64,000 bases of DNA from JAWLBM01 sp041687675 (GTDB lineage: Bacteria > Pseudomonadota > Alphaproteobacteria > Rhizobiales > Pleomorphomonadaceae). The stretch is taken from positions 310,001-374,000 of the forward strand of contig JAWLBM010000001.1 in assembly GCA_041687675.1 (NCBI GenBank), written 5' to 3'. Positions 44,699 through 53,822 of this stretch are shown here, in pieces; position 1 is the stretch's first letter, and each line of letters starts with the position of its first letter. Made by a program: the position numbers and the translations under genes. The notes beneath the pieces were generated by a model, which had not been told where the DNA came from, ran no database searches, and saw only the letters and a list, made by a program, of their open reading frames with translations.

Positions 44699-45487
44699 TC
44701 AGCGGTAGCCGGCCTCGCCGGGAGTGTGCAGGCGCGGTCCGCGCTCCTCGATCGGCTCGAGCGCCCTGTCGACCGGCACGTTGGGCGCCTCGTTGACGCC
44801 CTTCCAGGCGCTCGCCGGGTTGTGCGCCCACTTCACCGCGTTGCGCAGCACCAGCCGGACGTTGGCGTCGTAGTAGGTCGGGTAGGTCTCGTGCCCGGGG
44901 CGGAAATAGAAGATGTTGCCCGCGCCGCGGCGGTAGACGAGGCCGGAGCGGAACACCTCGCCGCCCTGGAACCAGGAGACGAACACCGTCTCCAGCGGCT
45001 CGGGCACGGAGAAGGGCTCGCCGTACATCTCCTCCATGCCGATCTCGAAGTGCTCGCCGAGGCCGGCGGCGATCGGATGGTTGGGGTTGATCGCCCAGAT
45101 CCGCTCCCGCTCGCCCGCCTCGCGCCACTTCAGGGCGCAGGGCGTGCCCATCAGGCGCTTGAAGATCTTGGAGAAGTGGCCGGAGTGGAGGACGATGAGG
45201 CCCATCCCCTCCCACACCCGGCGGGCGATCCGCTCGACCACCTCGTCGGAGACGTCGCCGTGCGCCTTGTGGCCCCACCAGACCAGCACGTCGGTGGCGG
45301 CGAGCCGCTCCTCGGTGCAGCCGTGCTCCGGCATCTGCAGCGTCACGGTGGACGCCTCGATCGCCGGGTCCTCCTCGAGGGCGGCGGCGATGGTGGCGTG
45401 CATGCCGTCCGGGTAGAGGCGGGCGACGGTCTCGTTGATCTGCTCGTGGACGTTCTCGCCGAAAACCAGGGCCTTGATGGTCATCAT
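44699..45487 (-). CDS. thuA: ThuA trehalose utilisation protein
   Basis: This 262-residue ThuA-domain protein has the rhizobial patterns VFGENVHEQINETV, DVLVWWGHKAHGDV and GLIVLHSGHFSKIFKRLMG (starting near residue 96). In Sinorhizobium ThuA takes part with ThuB in oxidation of trehalose, maltitol and palatinose. The fold resembles class I glutamine amidotransferases. GGAGGA precedes the ATGATG start. Two LacI-type palindromes upstream suggest repression by a sugar-responsive LacI protein encoded elsewhere. Confidence 0.85.
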   Translation of the reverse strand: MMTIKALVFGENVHEQINETVARLYPDGMHATIAAALEEDPAIEASTVTLQMPEHGCTEERLAATDVLVWWGHKAHGDVSDEVVERIARRVWEGMGLIVLHSGHFSKIFKRLMGTPCALKWREAGERERIWAINPNHPIAAGLGEHFEIGMEEMYGEPFSVPEPLETVFVSWFQGGEVFRSGLVYRRGAGNIFYFRPGHETYPTYYDANVRLVLRNAVKWAHNPASAWKGVNEAPNVPVDRALEPIEERGPRLHTPGEAGYR

Positions 45488-45581
45488 GTCCTCCGAAGGA
45501 CGGATGGTCCGGGGCCGGCTCCGCCGGCCCGGGCCGCCTGCCTCGGCAGGCGCGAAACGCCCCATTCGCCCGCAATGATCC

Positions 45582-45591
45582 AAAGCGCTTT
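45582..45591. promoter_or_regulatory. LacI-type operator core, proximal to thuA
   Basis: The palindrome AAAGCGCTTT lies 95 bases upstream of the thuA start. It has the central CG and AAAGCGCTTT core typical of LacI/GalR-family operators. An identical core occurs exactly 100 bases further upstream. Confidence 0.6.
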
Positions 45592-45678
45592 CGCGGTGAC
45601 GAGTCAAGCGGCGGCGCCCCGGATTTTGGCGCGGTAGCCCATTCTGCACAGGCAGGTGTCTCGAGTGTCGGGTCGGGA

Positions 45679-45694
45679 TTCAAAGCGCTTTGAA
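45679..45694. promoter_or_regulatory. LacI-type operator, distal to thuA
   Basis: TTCAAAGCGCTTTGAA is a perfect 16-base palindrome between the end of the FAD oxidoreductase gene and thuA. It shares its ten-base core with the site at 45582-45591. The pair could allow looping by a tetrameric LacI-family repressor. Confidence 0.65.
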
Positions 45695-45702
45695 GGAGTC
45701 GG

Positions 45703-47049
45703 TCAGCGTTCGCGCAGCCGGTCCCGCAGGTGGAAGAACGCATAGGCGGCGGCGAGCCCGAGGCGGCGGGCGAGCGGGTGCACGAGGCCCGGCGGCAGCC
45801 CGCGCATCGGCGCCGGCACGTCCGGCCGCGCGCCGCCGCCGGCGGCGATCGCCGCGGCGATCCGCGCCCCGGCAAAGGGCGCGGTGTTGACGCCGTTGCC
45901 GTGGAAGCCGAAGGCATGGAACACGCCGGGATCGTCGTCGAGCCGGTCCACCGAGGGGGTCAGCCGCCCGGTGAGGCAGACGAGACCGCTCCAGAAGCGC
46001 TCCACCTCGGCCGCCCCGAAGGCCGGGAACACCTCGCCGAGGCGACGCTCGAGATGGCGCTTCATCGCCGCGCTCTCGCGCGGGGAGCCGGACAGTCCGC
46101 CGCGGGCGCCGAACAGGAAGCGGCGGTCCGGCAGCAGGCGATAGTAGAACAGGAGGTCCCGCATGTTGGAGACCGGGCACTCCGTGCGCCAGGACTCCGC
46201 CGCCAGTTCCGCCGCCGTGAGCGGCCGGGTGACGATGATGTTGGAGAGCGCCGGCAGCGTCCGCTGGGAGAACGCGGGGTGGAGCGCGTCCTGGGTGTAG
46301 CCGTTGGTGGCGAGCACCACCGTCCGCGCCGTGACGGTCCCGCCCGAGGTGGCGAGCCGGTGGCGGCCCCCCTCGCGCGTCCAGCCGAGCACGGCGCTCC
46401 CGGCGAAGAGGCGCGCCCCTCGCCGCTCCGCCGCCTCGCGCAGGCCGGCGACGAACTTCAGCGGGTGAAGGGCGAAGGGGCCGGCGATGCGCAGGCCGCC
46501 GAACTGCTCGCGCCCGGCATGGGCCTCGGCTGAGAAGGCGGCGCGGTCGAGGAAGGTCGCGTCGAAGCCGAAGCGCCGGCGGCTGACCTCGGCGAAGGCC
46601 TCGGCCTCGGCGGTGGCGTGCGGATGGTGGGCGACCTCGTAGACGGCGTCCCCCTGCGGGTCGGCGTCGATCGCCTCGTCGGCGAGGAGGTCGCGGACGA
46701 AATGCACCGCCTCCATCTGGCTGCGCCAGTAGGCGTCCGTCGCCCCGCGGCCGTAGCGGCGGTCCATCGCCGCCAGGCCGAGCTTGGTGGCGCCCGGCGA
46801 GACGAAGCCGCCGTTGCGGCCGGAGGCGCCCCAGCCGATCGGCCCGGTCTCCAGCACCACCGCCTCGATGCCGTGGTCGCGGGCAAGGTGCAGCGCGGTC
46901 GAGAGCCCGGCGTAGCCGCCGCCGATCACCGCCACCTCGGCGGCGATGTCGCCGGCGAGGGCCGGGGCGGGACGCACCTCGGCGGTCGCCGCCCAGTGGC
47001 TCGGGGCGGGGAGGTCCGTGCGGTGGAGGTCGGGGTGGAACAGGCGCAA
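45703..47049 (-). CDS. FAD-dependent amine/amino acid oxidoreductase (DAO family)
   Basis: This 448-residue flavoenzyme resembles gamma-glutamylputrescine oxidase (PuuB/OrdL group). The FAD-binding motif VIGGGYAGLSTALHLA is near residue 40, with GWGASGRNGGF after it and the C-terminal FAD contact FGFHGNGVNTAPFAG near 390. TTG at 47049 after GGAG gives an N-terminus like PuuB; ATG at 47124 would add 25 Arg-rich residues. It diverges from a PLP decarboxylase gene, suggesting amine production and oxidation as paired steps. The substrate is unknown. Confidence 0.82.
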   Translation of the reverse strand: MRLFHPDLHRTDLPAPSHWAATAEVRPAPALAGDIAAEVAVIGGGYAGLSTALHLARDHGIEAVVLETGPIGWGASGRNGGFVSPGATKLGLAAMDRRYGRGATDAYWRSQMEAVHFVRDLLADEAIDADPQGDAVYEVAHHPHATAEAEAFAEVSRRRFGFDATFLDRAAFSAEAHAGREQFGGLRIAGPFALHPLKFVAGLREAAERRGARLFAGSAVLGWTREGGRHRLATSGGTVTARTVVLATNGYTQDALHPAFSQRTLPALSNIIVTRPLTAAELAAESWRTECPVSNMRDLLFYYRLLPDRRFLFGARGGLSGSPRESAAMKRHLERRLGEVFPAFGAAEVERFWSGLVCLTGRLTPSVDRLDDDPGVFHAFGFHGNGVNTAPFAGARIAAAIAAGGGARPDVPAPMRGLPPGLVHPLARRLGLAAAYAFFHLRDRLRER

Positions 47050-47192
47050 GGCGCGTCTCCGAAGATGCCGATTCCATAGCCCGCGGCGGGTGGCGCGCGC
47101 AATCTTCGCCGCGGGTGCGTCCATCCGGGATTTGCCCCCGGGCGTTCGGCGCGCTAGGGAGGCGGCCGGCCAGAGGCGAACCGGACGGGATC

Positions 47193-48689
47193 ATGGACGA
47201 CAACCAATTCAGGACCTTCGGCGGCAAGGCCGTGGACTTCGCGGCCCGCTACAGGGCGACCCTCAGGGACCGGCCGGTGCGCGCGCAGGTGCGGCCCGGG
47301 GAAGTTGCCGCCCGGCTGCCCGCGCACCCGCCTGAAGAGGCGGAGCCGATGGAGCGGATCTTCGAGGACTTCGAGCGCGACATCGTGCCCGCCATGACCC
47401 ACTGGCAGCATCCGCGCTTCTTCGCCTACTTCCCCGCCAACGCGGCGCCGGTCTCGGTGATCGCCGAGATGCTCGCCTCGGCGATGGCGGCCCAGTGCAT
47501 GCTCTGGCAGACCTCGCCGGCCGCGACGGAACTGGAGACCGTGACGCTCGACTGGCTGCGCCAGGCGCTCGGCCTGCCGGAGGGCTTCGCCGGCGTCATC
47601 CAGGACAGCGCCTCCTCGGCCACCCTCGCCGCGATCCTGGTGATGCGCGAGCGGGCGCTCGGCTTTACCGGCAACCGGGCGGGCCTCGCCGGCGGCCCGG
47701 TGGTTCGGGTCTATGCCTCGGGCGAGACCCACTCCTCGATCAACAAGGCCGTCTGGATCGCCGGCATCGGCCAGGAGAACCTCGTGAAGATCCCGGTCGC
47801 CGGTTCGCGGCGGGCGATGGACGCGCGGCGGCTCGAGGCGGCGATCGAGGCGGACCGGGCGGCGGGGCTCCTGCCGGCCGGGATCGTCGCCTGCGTCGGC
47901 GGCACCGGCGTCGGCGGCTGCGACGACGTGGCGGCGGTGGTCGAGGTCGCGCGCCGGCACGGGCTCTACGTGCACGTCGACGCCGCCTGGGCCGGCGCGG
48001 CGATGATCTGCCCGGAATACCGCGCCCTCTGGGCCGGCGTGGAGGAGGCCGACAGCGTCGTCCTCAACCCGCACAAGTGGCTGGGCGCCCAGTTCGACTG
48101 CTCGGCCCACTTCGTCCGCAGCCCGGAGGACCTCGTCCGCACGCTGGGGATCCAGCCGGAGTACCTGAAGACCCACGGCCACAACGGCTTCGTCAACTAC
48201 AGCGAATGGTCGATCCCGCTCGGCCGCCGATTCCGCGCCCTGAAGCTGTGGTTCCTGATGCGCGCGCATGGCCTTGAGGGACTGCGCGCGATGATCCGCA
48301 ACCATGTCGCCTGGGCGGAGGCGATCTGCGAGCGGCTCCGCGCGGACCCGCGATTCGAGATCGTCACCGAGCCGTTCCTGTCGCTGTTCAGCTTCCGCCC
48401 GGCCGGGCCGGCGGGGGAGGACCCGGCGGCGGCCGACGCCCGCACGCTGGCGCTCGTCGAGGCGATCAACGACGACGGCCGGATCTACCTCACCCAGACG
48501 CGGGTGGACGGGCGCGTCGTCATCCGTTTCGTCGTCGGCGCGTTCGACACCGAGGAGCCGGACGTCGACGTCGCCTACGCGGTCATCGCCGAGATCGCCG
48601 ACCGGATGCCCGGTCCGGCGGCGCCGGTCAGCGCACCGCCTGCAGGACGGGAGCCCTCTCGCCCGCCGGGGCGGTCAGGCTCGCCTTGA
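47193..48689 (+). CDS. PLP-dependent group II decarboxylase
   Basis: This 498-residue decarboxylase of the aromatic L-amino acid decarboxylase family has the PLP lysine in VLNPHKWLGAQFDCS (about residues 290-304), VHVDAAWAGAAMICPE with the PLP aspartate near 260, and the N-terminal PRFFAYFPANA loop. It would convert an aromatic or acidic amino acid into its amine. It diverges from the amine oxidoreductase gene, and its 3' end overlaps the convergent LysR gene by 62 bases. Confidence 0.85.
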   Translation: MDDNQFRTFGGKAVDFAARYRATLRDRPVRAQVRPGEVAARLPAHPPEEAEPMERIFEDFERDIVPAMTHWQHPRFFAYFPANAAPVSVIAEMLASAMAAQCMLWQTSPAATELETVTLDWLRQALGLPEGFAGVIQDSASSATLAAILVMRERALGFTGNRAGLAGGPVVRVYASGETHSSINKAVWIAGIGQENLVKIPVAGSRRAMDARRLEAAIEADRAAGLLPAGIVACVGGTGVGGCDDVAAVVEVARRHGLYVHVDAAWAGAAMICPEYRALWAGVEEADSVVLNPHKWLGAQFDCSAHFVRSPEDLVRTLGIQPEYLKTHGHNGFVNYSEWSIPLGRRFRALKLWFLMRAHGLEGLRAMIRNHVAWAEAICERLRADPRFEIVTEPFLSLFSFRPAGPAGEDPAAADARTLALVEAINDDGRIYLTQTRVDGRVVIRFVVGAFDTEEPDVDVAYAVIAEIADRMPGPAAPVSAPPAGREPSRPPGRSGSP

Positions 48690-49431
48690 TCTGGGCCGCG
48701 ATCTCCGGATCGGCGAAGACGTCGAGCTGGATGGGCGCGAGCGCCGGCAGGTCCGGCAGCACCGCGGAGCGGAAGCCGTTGCCGCCGCTCATCACGCAGG
48801 GCGTGAAGCCGGCGCCGGACGAGGCCATGTGGTAGGCGTAGCCGCAGTCGTTCACCTCGATGACCTGCCGCACCGGCACGTCCGCGTCGACCAGCACGTG
48901 CATCGCCCTGTCCCAGACGCTGCTCTCCTGGCGCGAGCGGATGAAGACGCCGTTGTCGGCGCCGATCCAGCAGGTCTGCAGCTCGACCCTCGCGGAGGCG
49001 CGCCGGCCGAGGCCCGGGACCACCACCCTGACGTCGAAGTCGCTGCGCGTCAGGATCTCCTCGCTTTCGAGGAACTCGACGGCGAAATGCGCCTCGTGGC
49101 TGCGGAGGTAGCCCGACAGAAGGGTGGCGACGTCGCGGCCGCTGAGCAGCGGCGACAGGCCGATCCTCAGCGTCCCGGCGCCTGCGGTGGCGCCCTTCAT
49201 GGCGGCGAAGATCTCCATCATCCGCTCGAAGCCGGCGGCGACCCGCGCGCCCTCGGGCGTCAGCACCACGGCCGGGCCGGACCGGTCGAAGATCCGCGCG
49301 CCGATCTCCTCCTCCACGCGCTTCACGGCAAGCGAGACCGCCGGCTGAGACAGGGACAGCGTGTCGGCCGCCCGCGAGAAGGAACCCACCTGGCGTATCG
49401 CCAGGATAACTTCGATGTCCTGTGTTCGCAC
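48628..49431 (-). CDS. LysR-family transcriptional regulator
   Basis: This 267-residue regulator has an N-terminal winged helix (about residues 4-62, with SFSRAADTLSLSQPAVSLAVKR split across the recognition region) and a C-terminal effector domain somewhat shorter than usual. It converges on the decarboxylase gene, with overlapping 3' ends, and may control it or the UPF0280 gene upstream. An inverted repeat 33 bases upstream is a candidate autoregulatory site. Confidence 0.85.
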   Translation of the reverse strand: MRTQDIEVILAIRQVGSFSRAADTLSLSQPAVSLAVKRVEEEIGARIFDRSGPAVVLTPEGARVAAGFERMMEIFAAMKGATAGAGTLRIGLSPLLSGRDVATLLSGYLRSHEAHFAVEFLESEEILTRSDFDVRVVVPGLGRRASARVELQTCWIGADNGVFIRSRQESSVWDRAMHVLVDADVPVRQVIEVNDCGYAYHMASSGAGFTPCVMSGGNGFRSAVLPDLPALAPIQLDVFADPEIAAQIKASLTAPAGERAPVLQAVR

Positions 49432-49463
49432 CTTTCGCGGACCCCCACCCGCCTGTCGCGTGT

Positions 49464-49492
49464 CATCGACTAGTTCATATCGTAAATCGATG
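49464..49492. promoter_or_regulatory. Candidate LysR binding site
   Basis: CATCGA and TCGATG are inverted arms separated by 17 bases, in an AT-richer stretch just upstream of the LysR gene. The arrangement fits a LysR-type recognition site, but the target assignment is inferred from position only. Confidence 0.4.
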
Positions 49493-49646
49493 TACCCGTG
49501 TCCACGTTAAAAACTGGGGCAAACGGCTTCAACGACAAGGGGCTTGGCGCTTCGACGAGGCGGCATGGACGATATGCCGGATGCTTCGGCGGAACGCTGT
49601 TGCGCTGCCGCACAATCCCGGTCCGCCCGGAAACCGGCGGTGCGAC

Positions 49647-50519
49647 TCAGCGCCGGCCGCCCGCCCGCTTCGGCTGCTCGGGCTCGCCGATCCCGGCGAT
49701 CGGGGCGGCGCCGACCGCGCGCACCGTTCCCCGGGCCCGCAGCACGGCGCCGGCGAGGAGGCCGCGGTCGAACAGCGCGCGGGCGACGCCCTCGGCCGCG
49801 TCCAGGGCGGCCGCCAGGCGCTCGCCGTCCTCGCCGGCGGAAACGGGGACGGGGACGCCGGCGAAGGCGGACCAGGCGGGGGCGGGGATCGCCTCGACGG
49901 GCCCGCCAGGCGCGGCCGCGGCGGCGACCACGGCGGCGGCGGCCGAGGCCTTGGCCGCGGTCTGGGCGAACACGGTGACCGCATCGAGGAGCCCCGGCGA
50001 ACCGATCGCGTCGCCGCGACCGGCCGTGCCGACGCCGCGGACCATGTCGCCGGGCCTGACCTCGACGGCCCCCTCGGTCTGCGGCGCATGAGCCGAGAGC
50101 CGGAGCGCCGCGCGGAAGGCGAAGCCGGGCGTGAGATGCAGGGCGCTCGCCCCGCCGAGGGCGACGAACACCCGGTCGAGCGCCGCGGCGCCGGCCACCG
50201 CGGCGAGGATCTCCTCGGCCGCGGCGCCCTCGAACGCCGCCACGGGTGCGAGCCCCTCCGCGGCGAAGGGCCGCACGGCCCGCCACATCCGCCGGGCGGC
50301 AGTGCCGGCGAGCGCGGTGGAACCGGTCTCGGCAGGACTGCGCAGGAGGTCGATCTCGGCCTCGATCTCGCCCAGCAGGCTGCGGAACCGGTCGCGGGCG
50401 GCCCGGTGGGCCGCCTCGACGGCGCCGGGGGAGCCGTCCGCCGCGAGCACGAGGTCGAGCGGGCCGTCGACGAGGCGCAGCCGTCCGTCGCCGAGCACCG
50501 TGGCCGTCATCCGCTCCAT
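49647..50519 (-). CDS. UPF0280 family protein
   Basis: This 290-residue protein matches UPF0280, with DGRLRLVDGPLDLVL at the N-terminus, RFRSLLGEIEAEIDLLRSP near 45, and the core MWRAVRPF ... APVAAFEGAAAEEIL near 78-110. The family has an ApbE-like fold and no firm function, though it is sometimes placed near ApbE flavin transferases or methanogen-type cofactor genes. Alternative start at 50510. It stands alone on the minus strand. Confidence 0.75.
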   Translation of the reverse strand: MERMTATVLGDGRLRLVDGPLDLVLAADGSPGAVEAAHRAARDRFRSLLGEIEAEIDLLRSPAETGSTALAGTAARRMWRAVRPFAAEGLAPVAAFEGAAAEEILAAVAGAAALDRVFVALGGASALHLTPGFAFRAALRLSAHAPQTEGAVEVRPGDMVRGVGTAGRGDAIGSPGLLDAVTVFAQTAAKASAAAAVVAAAAAPGGPVEAIPAPAWSAFAGVPVPVSAGEDGERLAAALDAAEGVARALFDRGLLAGAVLRARGTVRAVGAAPIAGIGEPEQPKRAGGRR

Positions 50520-50890
50520 CCGGAATCTCCATGCACCCGGGAATCGCCGGCCGCGTCCCCCTCAGAGTGATCGCGACCCGGCCCGAGTTCCAGCCGGTGC
50601 GACAGGTTGTCCCCGGCGCGGACCGACCGTGACGGAACTTGCCCCGCCGGCGACCCCCGCCGTGACAGCCGTAGACGCAACCAGGGCGGAACGGCGGCGA
50701 ACGTGACGGCGAACTCGTAAAAGCGCAGGGCGTATTCGTCGAAATGAGCAGCCAACTTCACGCTTGCCGCATATTTTCTTCGCATTTCGACAAGTTTCGG
50801 CGCACTCGCTGCGCGAAGTCACGGCGGCATTTTCGGCCACGGCGGTTTCGTCTATGTTTGCCTTCGGCAGATGCGTCGACAGGGGGAGTC
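50520..50890. other. Divergent gap between UPF0280 and Lrp genes
   Basis: This 371-bp gap has no convincing gene. It contains a nine-base inverted repeat, GTCGAAATG at 50738-50746 and CATTTCGAC at 50783-50791, flanking an AT-richer stretch. That may be a binding region for the Lrp-family regulator about 100 bases downstream. Confidence 0.5.
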
Positions 50891-51325
50891 ATGGCGAACG
50901 TGACCGAGGCGGACAGGGCGTTGATCTCGTTGCTGCGGGAGGACGCGCGCGCATCCGTCGCGGATCTCGCCCGCAAGCTCGGCGTGTCGCGCACCACCGC
51001 GCAGAGCCGCCTGGAGCGGCTCGAGCGGAGCGGCGTGATCGCCGGCTACGCGGTCCGCCTCGGCGACCTCTACGAGCGCGGCCTGGTGCGCGCCCACGTG
51101 CTGGTGACGACCGAGCCCAAGCTCGCCCAGCGCCTCGTCGGCGAACTCGCCGGCATCCCCGAGGTGCGGACGGTGCACTCGATCTCCGGCAGCTACGACA
51201 TGATCATCATCGTCGAGGCGCCGTCGATCGAGGAACTCGACATGCTGCTCGACCGGATCGGCGCGCTCGAGGGCGTCGAGCGGACGATGAGCTCGATCAT
51301 CCTGTCCACCCGGATCGACCGCTGA
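50891..51325 (+). CDS. Lrp/AsnC-family transcriptional regulator
   Basis: This 144-residue regulator has an N-terminal AsnC helix-turn-helix (about residues 4-60, with DLARKLGVSRTTAQSRLERL) and a C-terminal RAM ligand domain (about 68-140) ending in the usual beta-strand TMSSIILSTRI. Lrp proteins sense amino acids. It converges with the AceE-like gene six bases away. In Pseudomonas an Lrp-type regulator (MdeR) controls an AceE-like 2-oxobutyrate dehydrogenase (MdeB), a parallel to this pair. AGGGGGAG precedes the ATG. Confidence 0.88.
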   Translation: MANVTEADRALISLLREDARASVADLARKLGVSRTTAQSRLERLERSGVIAGYAVRLGDLYERGLVRAHVLVTTEPKLAQRLVGELAGIPEVRTVHSISGSYDMIIIVEAPSIEELDMLLDRIGALEGVERTMSSIILSTRIDR

Positions 51326-51331
51326 CCCCCG

Positions 51332-53731
51332 TCAGGCGAGCTCCGCCCGGTGGCGCATCGCCGGCCCGGCGCTGACCGCCTGGGCGGCGTGCAGGATGGC
51401 GTTGGTGTCGATGCCGTGGTGCCGGTAGAGGTCGGCGATCGTGCCGGTCTGGCCGAAGTGCTCGACGCCGAGCGCCTTCACCCGGTGCCCCATCACCCCG
51501 CCGATCCAGGCGAGCGTCGCCGGATGGGCGTCGCAGACCGTGACGATGCCGCAGTCGCGCGACAGCGGCGCGAGAAGCCGCTCGACATGGCTGCGGGCGT
51601 TGGCGTTGCCGCGCTGGCGGGCGCGCTCGGCGGCCTGGTGCCCGGCGTTGAGCCGGTCGGCGGAGGTGATGGCGAGCAGGCCGACGTCGCGGCGGTCCTC
51701 GCCCATCAGCCCGACGGCGGCGATCGCCTCGGGGGCGACCACGCCCTGGTAGGCGACGATCACCTCGCAGTTCGGCCCCGGCGGGCGCAGCCAGTAGGCG
51801 CCGTTGACGACGTCCTCGGCAAGGTCCGGCGTCATCTCCCGGCGCGGCTGCTCGACCTGCCGGGTGGACAGGCGCAGGTAGACGGAGCCGCCGGTCTGGT
51901 CGCGCAGCCAGGTCCGCTCGTCCGGGTCGCCCTCGCCGTCACGCTGGAGATAGTCGAAGGCGAAGCGGAGCATCACCCCGAGTTCGTCGACGAAGGCCGG
52001 CTCGAAGGCGAGCAGCCCGTCCTGCTTCATGCCGATCAGCGGCGTGCCGATCGACTGGTGGGCGCCGCCCTCCGGCGCCAGCGTCACGCCCGACGGCGTG
52101 GCGACGACGATGAAGCGCGCGTCCTGGTAGCAGGCGTAGTTGAGGGCGTCGAGGCCGCGCTCGATGAACGGGTCGTAGAGCGTGCCGATCGGGATCAGCC
52201 GCTCGCCGCTGATGGAATGCGAAAGGCCGAGCGCCGACAGCGCCAGGAAGAGGTTCATCTCGGCGATGCCGAGTTCGAGGTGCTGCCCCTTCGGCGAGAA
52301 TTCCCAGGCGAAGGTCGAGGGGATCTTCTCCTGCCGGAAGATGTCGGCCATCTCCGAGCGGGCGAACAGGCCCCGCCGGTTCACCCAGCCGCCGAGGTTG
52401 GTGGAGACCGTAACGTCCGGCGAGGTCGTGACGATCCGGTCGGCGAGCGGGTGGTCGGCGGCGGCGAAGTCGGAGAGGATCTGGCCGAAGCCCTGCTGGG
52501 TCGACATCGTTGGCTGCAGGCGGACGGCGAGCGTCTCCGGCACCGGCAGCTTGGCGGCGGCGAGACGGCGGCGGCCGCGGGCGAGGAAGGGCACCGCCTT
52601 CAGCCGCGCCTCGAAGTCGGCCGGGTCCATCGACAGCCCCTCGGTGCGGTCCCACTCGTGGCCGGGGCGGATGCCCATCCGCTGGCGGAAGCTGTCCATC
52701 TGCGCCGGCGTCATCAGCCCGGCGTGGTTGTCCTTGTGCCCCTGCAGCGGCAGGCCGTAGCCCTTGATGGTGTAGGCGATGAAGCAGGTCGGCCGGTCGT
52801 GCCGCCCGGCGGCGTCGAAGGCGGCGAGCAGGGTCGGCAGGTCGTGGCCGCCGAGATTGGTCATCAGCCGCGCGAGGTCGTCGTCGCTGCGGCTTTCGAT
52901 CAGGGCCGTCGTCGGCCCCCGGTCGCCGAGGTCGTCGAGGAGACGGCGGCGCCAGGCCGGGCCGCCCTGGAAGGAGAGGGCGGAGTAGAGCTGGTTCGGG
53001 CAGCGGTCGATCCACGCGCGCAGCCGCTCGCCGCCGGGCTCCCGGAAGGCCGCCTCGAGCAGCGTGCCGTACTTCAGGATCACCACGTCCCAGCCGAAGT
53101 TGCGGAAGACGGCCTCGAACCGCTCCCACAGGCCCTCGCGGATCACCGCGTCGAGGCTCTGGCGGTTGTAGTCGACCACCCACCAGGTGTTGCGAAGGCC
53201 GTGCTTCCAGCCCTCCAGCAGCGCCTCGAAGATGTTGCCCTCGTCGAGTTCCGCGTCGCCGACGAGGGCGACCATGCGGCCCTCCGGCCAGTCCGGCGCC
53301 CAGCCCTTCGCCTTCACGTAGTCCTGGGCCAGGGAGGAGAACAGGGTCTGGCCGACGCCGAGGCCGACCGACCCGGTGGAGAAGTCGACGTCGTCGACGT
53401 CCTTGGTGCGCGAGGGGTAGCTCTGCGCCCCCTTGAACCCGCGGAAGTTCTGCAGCTTCTCGAGGGCCTGGTTGCCGAAGAGGTACTGGAGCGCGTGGAA
53501 CACCGGCGAGGCGTGCGGCTTCACCGCCACCCGGTCCTGCGGCCTCAGCACCGCGCCGTAGAGCGCTGCCATCACCGTCGCGAGCGAGGCCGACGATGCC
53601 TGATGGCCGCCGACCTTCAGCCCGTCGGCGTTGTCGCGGAGGTGGTTGGCGTTGTGGATGGTCCAGGCCGCCAGCCAGAGGGCCTTGCGCTCCAGGTCGC
53701 CGAGGAAGCCGAGATCGTCCGCGCTCGCCAT
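51332..53731 (-). CDS. AceE-like 2-oxoacid dehydrogenase E1 / transketolase
   Basis: This 799-residue thiamine diphosphate enzyme resembles homodimeric pyruvate dehydrogenase E1. The cofactor motif GDAELDEGNIFEAL (about residue 158) with WWVVDYNRQSLD is present, as are the transketolase pyrimidine domain and the C-terminal domain. It is shorter than AceE (about 890 residues) and closer in kind to MdeB, which acts on 2-oxobutyrate from methionine breakdown. The adjacent Lrp regulator supports amino acid catabolism. No E2 or E3 gene is nearby. Confidence 0.82.
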   Translation of the reverse strand: MASADDLGFLGDLERKALWLAAWTIHNANHLRDNADGLKVGGHQASSASLATVMAALYGAVLRPQDRVAVKPHASPVFHALQYLFGNQALEKLQNFRGFKGAQSYPSRTKDVDDVDFSTGSVGLGVGQTLFSSLAQDYVKAKGWAPDWPEGRMVALVGDAELDEGNIFEALLEGWKHGLRNTWWVVDYNRQSLDAVIREGLWERFEAVFRNFGWDVVILKYGTLLEAAFREPGGERLRAWIDRCPNQLYSALSFQGGPAWRRRLLDDLGDRGPTTALIESRSDDDLARLMTNLGGHDLPTLLAAFDAAGRHDRPTCFIAYTIKGYGLPLQGHKDNHAGLMTPAQMDSFRQRMGIRPGHEWDRTEGLSMDPADFEARLKAVPFLARGRRRLAAAKLPVPETLAVRLQPTMSTQQGFGQILSDFAAADHPLADRIVTTSPDVTVSTNLGGWVNRRGLFARSEMADIFRQEKIPSTFAWEFSPKGQHLELGIAEMNLFLALSALGLSHSISGERLIPIGTLYDPFIERGLDALNYACYQDARFIVVATPSGVTLAPEGGAHQSIGTPLIGMKQDGLLAFEPAFVDELGVMLRFAFDYLQRDGEGDPDERTWLRDQTGGSVYLRLSTRQVEQPRREMTPDLAEDVVNGAYWLRPPGPNCEVIVAYQGVVAPEAIAAVGLMGEDRRDVGLLAITSADRLNAGHQAAERARQRGNANARSHVERLLAPLSRDCGIVTVCDAHPATLAWIGGVMGHRVKALGVEHFGQTGTIADLYRHHGIDTNAILHAAQAVSAGPAMRHRAELA

Positions 53732-53822
53732 GCCGATCCTCCCGCGCGGCGGACCGCGGCCGCCGCATCACCCCCGGCCGACTTTCGCAGCCGGCGGCGG
53801 AGGGTGCAACCGTCCGCTCCGC

